Shown here: one piece after another, positions 26,516 through 34,797 of the stretch
Layout of the letters: each line of letters starts with the position of its first letter
Numbering within the stretch: position 1 is the first letter of the stretch
NCBI GenBank assembly: GCA_903896545.1
Contig: CAITYF010000103.1
Coordinates: 1 to 53,769 of the forward strand
Direction: 5' to 3'
DNA from: an uncultured Myxococcales bacterium
GTDB lineage: Bacteria > Myxococcota_A > UBA9042
Length of the DNA stretch: 53,769 nucleotides
Program-made: the position numbers and the translations under genes
The notes under the pieces: generated by a model
What the model was told of the DNA's origin: nothing
What the model saw: only the letters and a program-made list of their open reading frames with translations
Databases searched by the model: none

Positions 26516-27216
26516 TGGCCGCTCCGCTGCACCGCATTCACTTGGGCGAACCGACGCTGGCACACGCGCGGCGGCAGCTTTTGGCCATCGCCCTGGAGCT
26601 GCACAGCCGCGGCTGGGTCGCCAACCACGACGGAAACGTGACGTTGCGTTTGCCCGGCGAGCACCTGCTCACGACGCCCACCGCGCTCTCCAAGCGCGTG
26701 CTGACCGAGGCGGACCTGCTCGTGCTGGATGCCAAGGATCGCGTGCTGCAAGGTGGTCGCAAGCCGTTTTCCGAGCTGAAGCTGCACCGCGCTGTGTACG
26801 CGGCACGTGCGGATGTCCGCGCGGTGGTGCATACGCATTCGCCCAACGCGACAGCGCTGGCGGTAGCGGGTGTCGCTGTCGAGCCGCGGATGCTGGCGGA
26901 ATCGGTCGTTTCGCTGGGTGCGAAGATTCCGCTTTTGCCGTACGCGTTTCCGCAAAGTGCCGAGCAGATCGTCCAGCTCACGCAAGCCGCGCTGACGTTT
27001 GACGCGCTGACGCTGGGCAACCACGGTGTGCTGGCGTGGGGCGATGATGTGGAGCAGGCGTTTCTGCGGGCGGAACTCGTCGAGCACCTCGCCGGCATCC
27101 AACTGCGCGCGTTGCAAATCGGCCGGGTGACGACGCTGCCGCAGCCGGACCTCACGCGGCTTCTGGACGCGCGAAAGAAAGCGGGACTCGGCCCCGAAGC
27201 GCGCAGCAAAAGGTAA
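26515..27216 (+). CDS. Class II aldolase/adducin family protein
   Basis: The 233-residue protein resembles fuculose-phosphate/rhamnulose-phosphate-type aldolases, which cleave ketose phosphates to glycerone phosphate and an aldehyde. The zinc ligands are visible as HTH (His106 and His108) and His170 in GNHGVLAWG, with the catalytic Glu87 in SELKLHR. Start and stop coupling to the BMC-P pair make it a plausible cargo enzyme. Class II aldolases are known cargo of fucose/rhamnose-degrading microcompartments in Planctomycetes and Verrucomicrobia. No N-terminal encapsulation helix is obvious, although the first 20 residues are helical. The substrate is not determinable. Confidence 0.88.
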   Translation: MAAPLHRIHLGEPTLAHARRQLLAIALELHSRGWVANHDGNVTLRLPGEHLLTTPTALSKRVLTEADLLVLDAKDRVLQGGRKPFSELKLHRAVYAARADVRAVVHTHSPNATALAVAGVAVEPRMLAESVVSLGAKIPLLPYAFPQSAEQIVQLTQAALTFDALTLGNHGVLAWGDDVEQAFLRAELVEHLAGIQLRALQIGRVTTLPQPDLTRLLDARKKAGLGPEARSKR

Positions 27217-27219
27217 ATC

Positions 27220-28863
27220 ATGCGACATCTGAAGTTTCTGCCGGTCCTCCTCACGTTGGCCTGCAGTGCGCCCCAAGTGCCAGCGACAGCTCTGACGACA
27301 ACCGCGCCGGTGCGGCGTTGCTTGCTCCTGACGACCAACGACAGCGAGTCCAACTTTGACGGCGCGATTCGCGCGGCGGACGGCAAGCTGTCCTACACGT
27401 ATCCGATCGCGCGCGTGGCGACTGCCAAGAAAGCCGCGGTGGCGGCGCGTCCGGGCGGCGTGCTGCTCCTGGAAGGCGGCGACGTGCTGCAGGGGCGTTT
27501 TCTGGAGCGGCAAGATGGCGATCGCGCCCGCGGTGCGGTGAACAATTGGCCGATCTACGAGGCGGCGGGCTACGACTTTGGCGTGCTGGGCAACCACGAG
27601 TTCGACAACGGTCCCAAAGTGGTGCGGCGCGCGCTGCTGGGGCTGCGCAAGTTCCGTTTGTTGGCAGCGAACGTCGATGGTGCGGGTACCGCCCTCGATC
27701 CGACCGAGCCGGGCCGCCCCGAAGGGCTTTTTGGCGCCACGGCGCTGGCCGATTGTGGTGGCGTGAAAGTGGGCTTGTTTGGACTGCTGACGCCGAGCAC
27801 GCGCACCATTTCCGATCTCGGTGACGTGAAACTGAAGCCGCTGGAGGAGACCGCCAAAGCGAGCATCGCGGCGTTGAAGGCGTCGGGCGCGGAGACGATT
27901 GTGTTGCTGTCTCATCTCGGTGTGGACGACGACAAGAAGCTGGCCAGTGACGTGTCCGGTATCGACGTCATCATCGGCGGGCACTCGCACACGCGGCTGG
28001 AGCAGGCGCTGCACGTGGGCGGGACCTGGATCACGCAGACGGGCGCGCGCTTTGACCGCTTGGGGCGCGTTGACCTCGCTGTGGGCGCGGACGGGCGTTT
28101 GGTCGACGCGCAAACGACGTACGCGCTGGAGGTGCTGGATGCCCACCAGCCGGATGCGGCGATAGCGGCTGAGACGGACAAACTGTTGGCGGAACTCGTG
28201 CCGGAGAAGCTGATCGGCAAGCGCGCGTACGCGTGGGACGTGATGGACATCGCGCATTCGCAGTACGCCGTGCGGGCGACGCACGCGGTGGCGCAGTACG
28301 CCGAGCGCACGCGCAAACTCCACGTGGACGGTGGTCTCTTGAATACCGGCGGCTTTCGCAGCCACACGATTTACCCGCCGGGCGCGGTGACCAATCTGGA
28401 AGTGTCGGCGATCCACCCGTTTCGCAATCGCGTTGTGCTGGTCACGCTGACGGGCGCGCAGTTGAAGGACGTGCTGGAGCACGCTTGTGGCCACGCGCAG
28501 AACCTGGAGCACGGCGCCAACAGCATCCTCTGGGGTGTCCAAGCGCGTTGTGACGTGGCACGGAGTCCGGCGCGCTACAAGTACGTGGAGCAAAAGCCGG
28601 TGGCGATCGAGCAGCACGGCGACCGCGCGCAAGATGTGACGGTCGGCGGTCAGCCGCTGGTGCCGGGGAAGAAGTACACGATCGCGACGCTGGATTACTT
28701 GGCGCGTGGTGGCAGCAGCTACTTGCCGCTGCAGTTGGGCGAGCACCAATGCTTGGACGGCAAGGTCTTCAAGGCCGACGACAAGAACGCGTGCGGCGAA
28801 ACGGCGCTGCTCTCCGACGTGATTCAGGAAGCTGTGGCGGCGGGCGAGCTGGACCGGGAGTAG
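27220..28863 (+). CDS. 5'-nucleotidase/UshA-like metallophosphatase, lipoprotein
   Basis: The 547-residue product has lipobox LTLAC (Cys15) and then the two-domain 5'-nucleotidase layout. Metal-site motifs are GGDVLQ (86-91), GNHEFDNG (124-131), LLSHLG and IGGHSHTRLE. The C-terminal substrate domain contains LLNTGGFRS and a YLARGG segment. The first metal motif is atypical: where UshA relatives have TNDHHG or TNDxHG, this has TTNDSES (Asp41 kept, His replaced). Activity may still be possible, since the other ligands are intact. It starts 3 nt after the aldolase stop and may be read through from it. Confidence 0.88.
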   Translation: MRHLKFLPVLLTLACSAPQVPATALTTTAPVRRCLLLTTNDSESNFDGAIRAADGKLSYTYPIARVATAKKAAVAARPGGVLLLEGGDVLQGRFLERQDGDRARGAVNNWPIYEAAGYDFGVLGNHEFDNGPKVVRRALLGLRKFRLLAANVDGAGTALDPTEPGRPEGLFGATALADCGGVKVGLFGLLTPSTRTISDLGDVKLKPLEETAKASIAALKASGAETIVLLSHLGVDDDKKLASDVSGIDVIIGGHSHTRLEQALHVGGTWITQTGARFDRLGRVDLAVGADGRLVDAQTTYALEVLDAHQPDAAIAAETDKLLAELVPEKLIGKRAYAWDVMDIAHSQYAVRATHAVAQYAERTRKLHVDGGLLNTGGFRSHTIYPPGAVTNLEVSAIHPFRNRVVLVTLTGAQLKDVLEHACGHAQNLEHGANSILWGVQARCDVARSPARYKYVEQKPVAIEQHGDRAQDVTVGGQPLVPGKKYTIATLDYLARGGSSYLPLQLGEHQCLDGKVFKADDKNACGETALLSDVIQEAVAAGELDRE

Positions 28864-28866
28864 CGA

Positions 28867-30009
28867 TCAGCCCTGCTTCTCGGCGATCATGCGCTTGGCC
28901 GTTCGCGCCACGACTTGGTTGACATCGCGGCTGCCCGACGCGTCCTTCAAATCCTTGGGCGACAACTGCCGCAGAAACGTCATCGCGAACGCCATCGGCG
29001 TCTTCGGGTTGAACACCAGCGCCTTGCGCGTCGCGTAGTCTTTGACCCAGTTGCGGTTGCGGCAAATGGTCGTCAGGAGCTCCTCGGAAAGCGACTTGTT
29101 GGCGGCGAACGTCGTGACTTCGCCCTCGGTGATGCGCGGCGAACGCAGCACCGCCAGCGCCACGAGCTTCTTTGGATCGCGGATCAAGAGTTTGCGCACG
29201 TTGGCGTCACCGACCATCGCCAGTCGCACTTTTTGTGAAACGGACATCTTGGTAATGAGCGACTGCAGCGTGGAGGTCTTGTCGTCCTCCGTCTTGACCT
29301 CCTCGGGCGTCGCCGCCGCGGGCGTGGTGCTACCGTGCTCGCGTTCATAGCTCTGCGTCGCCCACGCCATGGCGAGCGCGAATTCAGAATCTGAGAGGCC
29401 CTTTTCCTGCGCCGAATCCTTCTCCTCGCCGGACAGGATCGCCTTCATCTCGCGAAAGCCGGCGATGTGCTCCAGCGGCAGGTCTTCACGCACCGCAAGT
29501 TCCAGAAGACCTTGCACAACGCCCTGCGCCGCGCGCGGGTTTAGCCACAGTGCTTCGACAATCGCTGGCGTACGCAGCGCGCGAACGTGGTTGCGGCCAA
29601 TGACTTCGCACACCGTCGCAGACGCCGAACCAGCCAGCCAGCGCACGGTGTCGTCGGCCGTCTTGGTGTTCATCGCCAGTTCGCGTGCGATGTCGTCGTT
29701 CTTGCGGAACGTTCGCACCGCGGCGTCCAACGCTGCCGGGGATTGCAGCTGCTTGAGCACCGGCTGCACGAGATCACCTGGCATTTCCAGCAGGGACGTC
29801 GTCGCGCGTTTGCGCACCATCTCGTCACCGTCCAGCGTCAGGAACAGCAGCACCGGCACCAGCTGATCGGGCGGCAGCGGCAGCGTGCCACCGGCCGCGC
29901 GCAGCCGCGTGGGTACGGGCGACGTCGGCAGGAGGAACGGCTGGAGGCGCTCGGGCATCTCCGCAATCGCCATCGCCGTACCGCTGAGATAGGGCTTTGC
30001 TTCCGACAT
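28867..30009 (-). CDS. Alpha-helical HEAT-like repeat protein
   Basis: The 380-residue protein has no signal or membrane segment. Two blocks of short amphipathic helices (about 40-190 and 245-375), with patterns such as GDEMVRKRATTSLLEMP and DPKKLVALAVLRSPRIT, look like HEAT or leucine-rich-variant solenoid units. A charged linker lies at about 195-250. Solenoids of this type usually bind other proteins, and no partner is apparent. The start at 30009 is ATG. Its upstream gap (30010-30160) is filled by the first copy of a 131-bp repeated element, so its expression signals lie in or next to that element. Confidence 0.72.
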   Translation of the reverse strand: MSEAKPYLSGTAMAIAEMPERLQPFLLPTSPVPTRLRAAGGTLPLPPDQLVPVLLFLTLDGDEMVRKRATTSLLEMPGDLVQPVLKQLQSPAALDAAVRTFRKNDDIARELAMNTKTADDTVRWLAGSASATVCEVIGRNHVRALRTPAIVEALWLNPRAAQGVVQGLLELAVREDLPLEHIAGFREMKAILSGEEKDSAQEKGLSDSEFALAMAWATQSYEREHGSTTPAAATPEEVKTEDDKTSTLQSLITKMSVSQKVRLAMVGDANVRKLLIRDPKKLVALAVLRSPRITEGEVTTFAANKSLSEELLTTICRNRNWVKDYATRKALVFNPKTPMAFAMTFLRQLSPKDLKDASGSRDVNQVVARTAKRMIAEKQG

Positions 30010-30028
30010 GAGGGCCTCGCTTAGGGTT

Positions 30029-30159
30029 CTGACCGAAGTCGGCTGTCAAGACTCTTCAGGAGAACCTGCTGCATCTTGGACGGAGACCGCGAGCGCGCAC
30101 ATCGGGCACCACGTCGCGGATCGAGGACTTGGGCGCTCGAACTGCTGGTTGAGTGTAGG
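30029..30159 (-). repeat. 131-bp interspersed element, copy A
   Basis: This stretch aligns without a gap to 34354-34484, about two thirds identical by eye. Read on the minus strand it starts with CCTACAC and contains identical blocks TTCGAG, TCCTCGA, CCGCG and CTCGCGGTC at the same spacing. TCGAG/CTCGA and CCGCGA/TCGCGG can pair as stems. It ends with GACTTxGGTCAG. It lies 1 nt after the thymidine phosphorylase stop and about 20 nt before the solenoid-protein ATG. A 37-codon frame is open through it, but the second copy has an internal stop and differences are not biased to third positions, so it does not look coding. Confidence 0.7.
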
Positions 30160-30160
30160 G

Positions 30161-31477
30161 CTACGCCGTAACGACGTCCAGCCAGAGCGGCAGGAGCGTC
30201 GGTGGATCGCGACCAATGGCGATGGCCGCCTGAAGTTCGGCGAGCGCCGCTTGCGTTTGCGTGTCCGTGCGCGCGTGAACGTACACAAGCGGCTCGCCCG
30301 CGCGCACAGCATCACCGGGCTTCTTGGCGAGCACAAAACCGACCGCCGGGTCCACCTTGTCCGCCGCCGTGTTGCGCCCTGCGCCCAAGTGCACCGCCGC
30401 CAGACCGATTTGCAGGGCGTCCATTCGCGTCACGATGCCGTCCTGCCAGGCCAGCAGCGGTGTCACCAACGGCGCTTGCGGCAACACAGCTTCGGGCGTG
30501 TCGCAGACGCGCGCGTCGCCGCCGTGGGCGGAGACTAGAACGCGGAACTTCTGCAACGCGCTGCCGTCATCCAAAGACGCCGCGATGCGCGCTTCACCGT
30601 CCTCCAGCGACGTTGCCACGCCGCACAGCCGCAGCATCTCGCCACCCAGCCGAACCGTCAGCGCGCGCGTGTCCGCCGCACCGCGGCCGTGCAGAATCTC
30701 CACGGACTCGACGATCTCCAACGCATTGCCGATGTGCGTGCCCAAAGGCCGATCCATCGCCGTCAGGAACGCCGTCACTTTCCGACCCGCCGCCGTACCT
30801 GCGCCGACCAGCGACTGCGCCAGCGCCAGCGCCGACTCGCGGTTCTTCATGAACGCGCCGGACCCGACTTTCACGTCCATCACCAGCGCGCCCACGCCTT
30901 CCGCCAGCTTTTTCGACAGAATCGACGCGGTAATGAGCGGAATGCTCTCGACGGTCGCGGTCACATCGCGCAGCGCGTAGAGTTTCTTATCCGCCGGCAC
31001 CAGGCGCTCCGTTTGGCCAATCAGGCTGACGCCAATGTCACGGACCATGCGGTCAAAAGCGGCGAGGTCGAGGTGAACGTTGAAGCCGGGGATCGACTCC
31101 AGCTTGTCCAGCGTACCGCCTGTGTGCCCTAGACCGCGGCCGGAGATCATCGGCACGGCCACGCCGCACGCAGCGACTGCGGGCGCGAGCGGAATCGAGA
31201 CTTTGTCGCCCACTCCGCCGGTCGAGTGCTTGTCGGCGGTTGGCCATTGCAAATCGGGCCAGCGCACCACGTCGCCTGAGCGTTCCATCGCGTCCAGCAG
31301 CGCGGCGGTTTCTTCAGCCTTCATCCCGCGCCAAAAAACCGCCATCGCGAAGGCTGCCATTTGGTAGTCGGGCACGGTGCCGTCGGTGAATGCGGCGATG
31401 AGCCAGCGAATCTCCGCGGGGTCCAGCTGCTGCCCGTCCCGCTTCTTTGCGATGATTTCCACTGCACGATAAGCCAC
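30161..31477 (-). CDS. deoA: Thymidine (pyrimidine-nucleoside) phosphorylase
   Basis: The enzyme splits thymidine or uridine with phosphate to free base and (deoxy)ribose 1-phosphate in salvage. The 438-residue protein (E. coli DeoA 440) has KHSTGGVGDKVS near residue 83 and the family signature SGRGLGHTGGTLDKLE, plus the C-terminal pyrimidine-nucleoside phosphorylase domain. Translation starts with GTG at 31477, supported by GGAGG 7 nt upstream. It is the last gene of a run that includes the propeller-like gene upstream (48 nt). Specificity between thymidine and uridine cannot be told by eye. Confidence 0.94.
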   Translation of the reverse strand: MAYRAVEIIAKKRDGQQLDPAEIRWLIAAFTDGTVPDYQMAAFAMAVFWRGMKAEETAALLDAMERSGDVVRWPDLQWPTADKHSTGGVGDKVSIPLAPAVAACGVAVPMISGRGLGHTGGTLDKLESIPGFNVHLDLAAFDRMVRDIGVSLIGQTERLVPADKKLYALRDVTATVESIPLITASILSKKLAEGVGALVMDVKVGSGAFMKNRESALALAQSLVGAGTAAGRKVTAFLTAMDRPLGTHIGNALEIVESVEILHGRGAADTRALTVRLGGEMLRLCGVATSLEDGEARIAASLDDGSALQKFRVLVSAHGGDARVCDTPEAVLPQAPLVTPLLAWQDGIVTRMDALQIGLAAVHLGAGRNTAADKVDPAVGFVLAKKPGDAVRAGEPLVYVHARTDTQTQAALAELQAAIAIGRDPPTLLPLWLDVVTA

Positions 31478-31525
31478 TTCTCACCTCCGCGGCGATTGTG
31501 ACACATCTGTGCCAAAGCGCGAACT

Positions 31526-32587
31526 TCAGCGCACGCGGACTTCGAGAGAGACCAGCGCGCCCGCGAGCCAGCCGCGGCCGACGAGCCAGATGCGGTCGCT
31601 GATGGCCTGGCCTTGGGCAAAGTGCAACACCGGGTATTGCGCGCGCTTGGGCTGCAGACCGGCGGCAAAGCTGGCGATTTCGCGCAGTCCGGTTGCGGGA
31701 TCGAAAATCCACAGGTGCACGCGCTGATCGAGCTCGTTCACGCCGCCTTCGCAGCCGGTCGAGAGGAGCACGCGGCCGTCGCTCAGGTCGGTCACGCCGT
31801 GGACGGGGCCTTGCAGTTCGCCCAGCGTAGTCAGAGATTGGGTCTGTCGATCCCAACGCAGCGCGAGATTCTGGAAACGGCCCGCGTCGCTCCCAGCGTC
31901 AGTTCCCCAGATGACGCTGTCGGGCAAGAACGCCAGACCGATGGCGCGCCACTTCTGGTCGCCTTGGCCGACGACCTGCCAGGACTCGCCGTTGTCCGTC
32001 GAGCGCCACAGCGCGCTTTCAGCGTCGCGATCGCCGGTGCCGAGCCAGAGCGCGCCGTCGACCGGATCCTGCTGGATGAAGTGCATGTGGCGGACTTGAC
32101 CCGCGGGAAAGGCAAAGACCTGCCGGAAGGACCGCGCGTCGTCGTCCGAGCGCCACAGCCGGATCGGCCGATCGCGGCGCGGGTTGAGCGTGTATTCAGC
32201 GCACAAGACCTTGCCCTCGCGCGTGCGCAGGACGCCCAGGCGCGCGGGCTTGCGGAAGTCAAAGCGCAGCACGTCCTGCCACCGACCGTCCTGCACGCGC
32301 CAGAGCTTGCCGGTTGCGACGACGAGCTGCGCGCGATTGGCCAGCGGCAGCACGCCGTGAATTCCCAGACGCAGTGTCTGGCCCACGAACGCGGACCGCC
32401 CCGCCAGCCGCTGCCACGCGGGCTCTGGCAACCGGTCTTGCAATTGCCACGGGCCACCCGCCAGGGCGCGGGTGTACAAGCGACCGCCGCGACTCGCCCA
32501 GACGCGGTCGTAGGCCAACGCGTGCACGGACAGACCGCGATGGACGCTGAGGATTTCAAGCCCCGGAATTTTCGCGCCAAGCAGCAT
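31526..32587 (-). CDS. BNR/propeller-like protein
   Basis: The product (353 residues from 32587) has repeated strand motifs such as LWRSDDDARSFRQV and LWRSTDNGESWQVVG, the latter an Asp-box typical of BNR/sialidase-like propellers, and WLGTGDRDAES. No signal peptide is visible from either start. The ATG at 32587 and an in-frame GTG at 32662 are both possible, and neither has a strong ribosome site. It lies after the HxsB-like gene, with about 180 nt between. Propeller proteins in such clusters may be partners or substrates, but this link is only positional. Confidence 0.65.
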   Translation of the reverse strand: MLLGAKIPGLEILSVHRGLSVHALAYDRVWASRGGRLYTRALAGGPWQLQDRLPEPAWQRLAGRSAFVGQTLRLGIHGVLPLANRAQLVVATGKLWRVQDGRWQDVLRFDFRKPARLGVLRTREGKVLCAEYTLNPRRDRPIRLWRSDDDARSFRQVFAFPAGQVRHMHFIQQDPVDGALWLGTGDRDAESALWRSTDNGESWQVVGQGDQKWRAIGLAFLPDSVIWGTDAGSDAGRFQNLALRWDRQTQSLTTLGELQGPVHGVTDLSDGRVLLSTGCEGGVNELDQRVHLWIFDPATGLREIASFAAGLQPKRAQYPVLHFAQGQAISDRIWLVGRGWLAGALVSLEVRVR

Positions 32588-32767
32588 GTTCAACCGGTCC
32601 GCGCCCGCGCAGTTGGCCGCGAATTGAGCCCGAAAGCGCCCGGAAGGGCAAGACGTGCGCACTGAGCCGTTCGAAGCGCGGCGGTGGGTTGCCTAGCGAG
32701 CGCGGGTGAAGACGTAAGCGTTCCGAAACCCGCTGCGGCTTCCCGTCCCGCCTGTCGACGTCGTCGG

Positions 32768-34330
32768 TTACAGCGGTGCGCGTTCCTGAAGGAAGTGCTC
32801 GAGCTGCCGATTCGTCGTCCAACGCTTGAACATTTCCATGTCCTTCTCGTCGGCGTTTTCCAGCTTGTACATCAGGTAGTCGAAGATCGACTTGTGCTTC
32901 TTGCACCACACGCTGTCGCGCATGTGGCCGTGCAGCGAGCCCTGCGTCTTGTAGTTGTACTCGACCTGTTGGCCGCACCACGGTTTGTACACGCAGCTCA
33001 CGCAATCCGGCTGCGCGTCGTTCAGGCCAGCCATCACCATCGCGCGGGTCTGCGCGTTGGTCATCAGCTCGTGGTACGTGTTGTCCACGGTGCCGATCTT
33101 GAACATGTCGTCGCCCATCGCCGCCACGAATCGACCTTCATCGCTCGAGTACACGCCGCCATCGGGCGCGTAGCCAAGCTGGCCAATGCACGCGCCGCCC
33201 GGCGTCCGCAGGTCCAGGTAGTTCGGCTCCTGATCCGCGAGGATCTTGTTCAGCATGATCGACGCGTGGCGCTCCATCACCTGCGTACCGCCGCGATTCA
33301 GCTCGATGATGTAGTCCACCGCGTGCGCGTAGAACTCGAGGAAGTCGTCCATCGAATAACCGAGCGTCTTCGCCGTGCGTTCCGCAAAGCCAAACGGGTC
33401 CAGCTTGCGCAGGAACACCGCTTTGCAGCCCGCCGCGACGTACGTGTCCACGATTTCCTTCCACCGGTGCAAGCTCGGCTTGGTGATCGTCGGCAGCGCT
33501 TCCACGCGGTACAGGTTCGTGTCCAAGCCCAGCTCGCCGTAGCGCGCGTTGATCTTGTTCATCCAGTGCAAAAGGTTCTGCTGGCTGTTGCCGTCCTTGA
33601 AGATGCGGATCTTGTTGTGCAAGTCCTCCGGACCGTCCAGGCTCGTGCAAATCTGGACCTTGCGATCCAGCAGGTACTCCATCTTCTCGTCGTCCATCAG
33701 CGACAGGTTCGTCACCAGCGCGAACGACAGCGCTTTGTTCGCCAGCGCGTTCTTCTGCCGCGCGTACTCGACGACGTGCTGCAGCACTTCCCAGTTCGCC
33801 GTCGGCTCGCCGCCCTGGAACTCAATCGTGATGCCCGGACTCGTCGTCTGGAACACGAGATCGACCGCGCGTTCCGCCGTCTCAATCGTCATGTCCGTGT
33901 CTTTGCGGTCCATGCCCACGATGGAGCTGTGGCAATACTGGCAGCCGTGGTTGCAGCGGTGTGTCAGCACAAAAGCGTGGAGCGTCGGACCGTAGAACAG
34001 ATACTGCTTCTTGCGCTTCCAACGTTCCGCTTGCGCCGCAACGTCGATTTCCTTCGCGATGAAGTTGCCCTTCTTGAGCTTCTCGTACAGCGGCTCGCCG
34101 GGCTGCGGACGCCCTTCGATAAAGTCGCGAAATTCGTCCTGCGTGAGCAGATCCCAGTCGCCCATGTCGTTGGAGATCAGAATCTTCTTGCCCAGCTGCC
34201 GCTGGTTGAACGGCACCGCAAATTCCGGTTTCCAGCGCGAGGGGCTGGAAATCTTCGTCAAATCAACCTGTTTGCCTTTGGGCAGCAGATCGTGCTTCTG
34301 GCTCTTGGTCTGAAGCGTGGTCGCTGACAT
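32768..34330 (-). CDS. hxsB: HxsB-like radical SAM/SPASM maturase
   Basis: The 520-residue enzyme matches the His-Xaa-Ser-system maturase HxsB in layout. It has an N-terminal region of about 110 residues, then the [4Fe-4S] motif CNHGCQYC (Cys126, 130 and 133), GGEPTANW (173-180), TSLDGPEDLHN, and a long C-terminal SPASM-type region with ACIGQ, CVSCVYKPWCGQQ and a late CKKHK providing further cluster ligands. Such enzymes use S-adenosylmethionine radicals to modify peptides. The start at 34330 has GAGGAG upstream. It follows two HxsD-type genes, and copy B of the 131-bp element lies in between. No HxsA repeat peptide was found. Confidence 0.85.
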   Translation of the reverse strand: MSATTLQTKSQKHDLLPKGKQVDLTKISSPSRWKPEFAVPFNQRQLGKKILISNDMGDWDLLTQDEFRDFIEGRPQPGEPLYEKLKKGNFIAKEIDVAAQAERWKRKKQYLFYGPTLHAFVLTHRCNHGCQYCHSSIVGMDRKDTDMTIETAERAVDLVFQTTSPGITIEFQGGEPTANWEVLQHVVEYARQKNALANKALSFALVTNLSLMDDEKMEYLLDRKVQICTSLDGPEDLHNKIRIFKDGNSQQNLLHWMNKINARYGELGLDTNLYRVEALPTITKPSLHRWKEIVDTYVAAGCKAVFLRKLDPFGFAERTAKTLGYSMDDFLEFYAHAVDYIIELNRGGTQVMERHASIMLNKILADQEPNYLDLRTPGGACIGQLGYAPDGGVYSSDEGRFVAAMGDDMFKIGTVDNTYHELMTNAQTRAMVMAGLNDAQPDCVSCVYKPWCGQQVEYNYKTQGSLHGHMRDSVWCKKHKSIFDYLMYKLENADEKDMEMFKRWTTNRQLEHFLQERAPL

Positions 34331-34353
34331 ACGTGGTCGCTCCTCTAGACATG

Positions 34354-34484
34354 CTGACCCAAGTCCGACATCAAACGTCGTGGGTCAGACCGGTTGGATC
34401 TCGGAATGGGACCGCGAGCGACCACTTTCAGTGGCACGCCGCGGGTCGAGGACGGGTGATCTCGAACCTCGGTCTGCGTGTAGG
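34354..34484 (-). repeat. 131-bp interspersed element, copy B
   Basis: This is the ungapped partner of 30029-30159, in the same orientation. It lies between the stop of the small HxsD-type gene and the start of the HxsB-like gene, ending about 24 nt before that ATG. In addition to the shared stems (TCGAG with CTCGA, CCGCG with CGCGG) it has an inner CCACTgaaAGTGG hairpin and, on the side facing the gene, TGACCCA paired with TGGGTCA. It could be a structured leader of the radical SAM gene, an interspersed repeat, or both. Confidence 0.7.
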
Positions 34485-34497
34485 ACTGCCTGCTGAC

Positions 34498-34737
34498 TCA
34501 GGCTTTCTTGGTCTTCTTGCGGCCAGCCGTATTGGCCAGCGCGAAATTACAGAACTCCGCTACCACGTCGCCGTCAACGTCCGGGTCGATGTCTTTGACG
34601 TCCACCGCGTAGTAATCGCCGTCGCGCTTGATGGTGAACGAGGCGAAATCCGCAAACGTGGTCGCCGCGTCCTTCACCGCCTGCTGCATGTACAGCGTGC
34701 GGTGCAGTTTCACGGACTGATGTTTGACATGGCTCAT
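34498..34737 (-). CDS. hxsD: HxsD-type small protein (79 residues)
   Basis: HxsD proteins are the small partners of radical SAM enzymes in His-Xaa-Ser systems. This one shows the family layout: a short strand and then YMQQAVKDAATTFADFASFTI-like helix and strand (about 16-36), a YYAVDVKD strand (42-49), and a final helix EFCNFALANT (61-70) with a Lys-rich tail. GGAGTTC lies upstream of the ATG. It lacks the C-terminal extension of typical HxsD (about 100 residues). It lies 60 nt after the larger HxsD-like gene and 167 nt before the HxsB-like gene. Confidence 0.75.
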   Translation of the reverse strand: MSHVKHQSVKLHRTLYMQQAVKDAATTFADFASFTIKRDGDYYAVDVKDIDPDVDGDVVAEFCNFALANTAGRKKTKKA

Positions 34738-34797
34738 GGGATGAACTCCGCAAAAATATCGGAACCGAAGGGAAATGCAGACGTTTGTCGGACGGAC

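Noticed and set aside
30046..30336. Minus-strand frame of 96 codons through copy A of the 131-bp element
   Set aside because: Most of it is antisense-frame overlap with deoA, and copy B has an internal stop in the same frame. Changes between copies are not biased to third positions.
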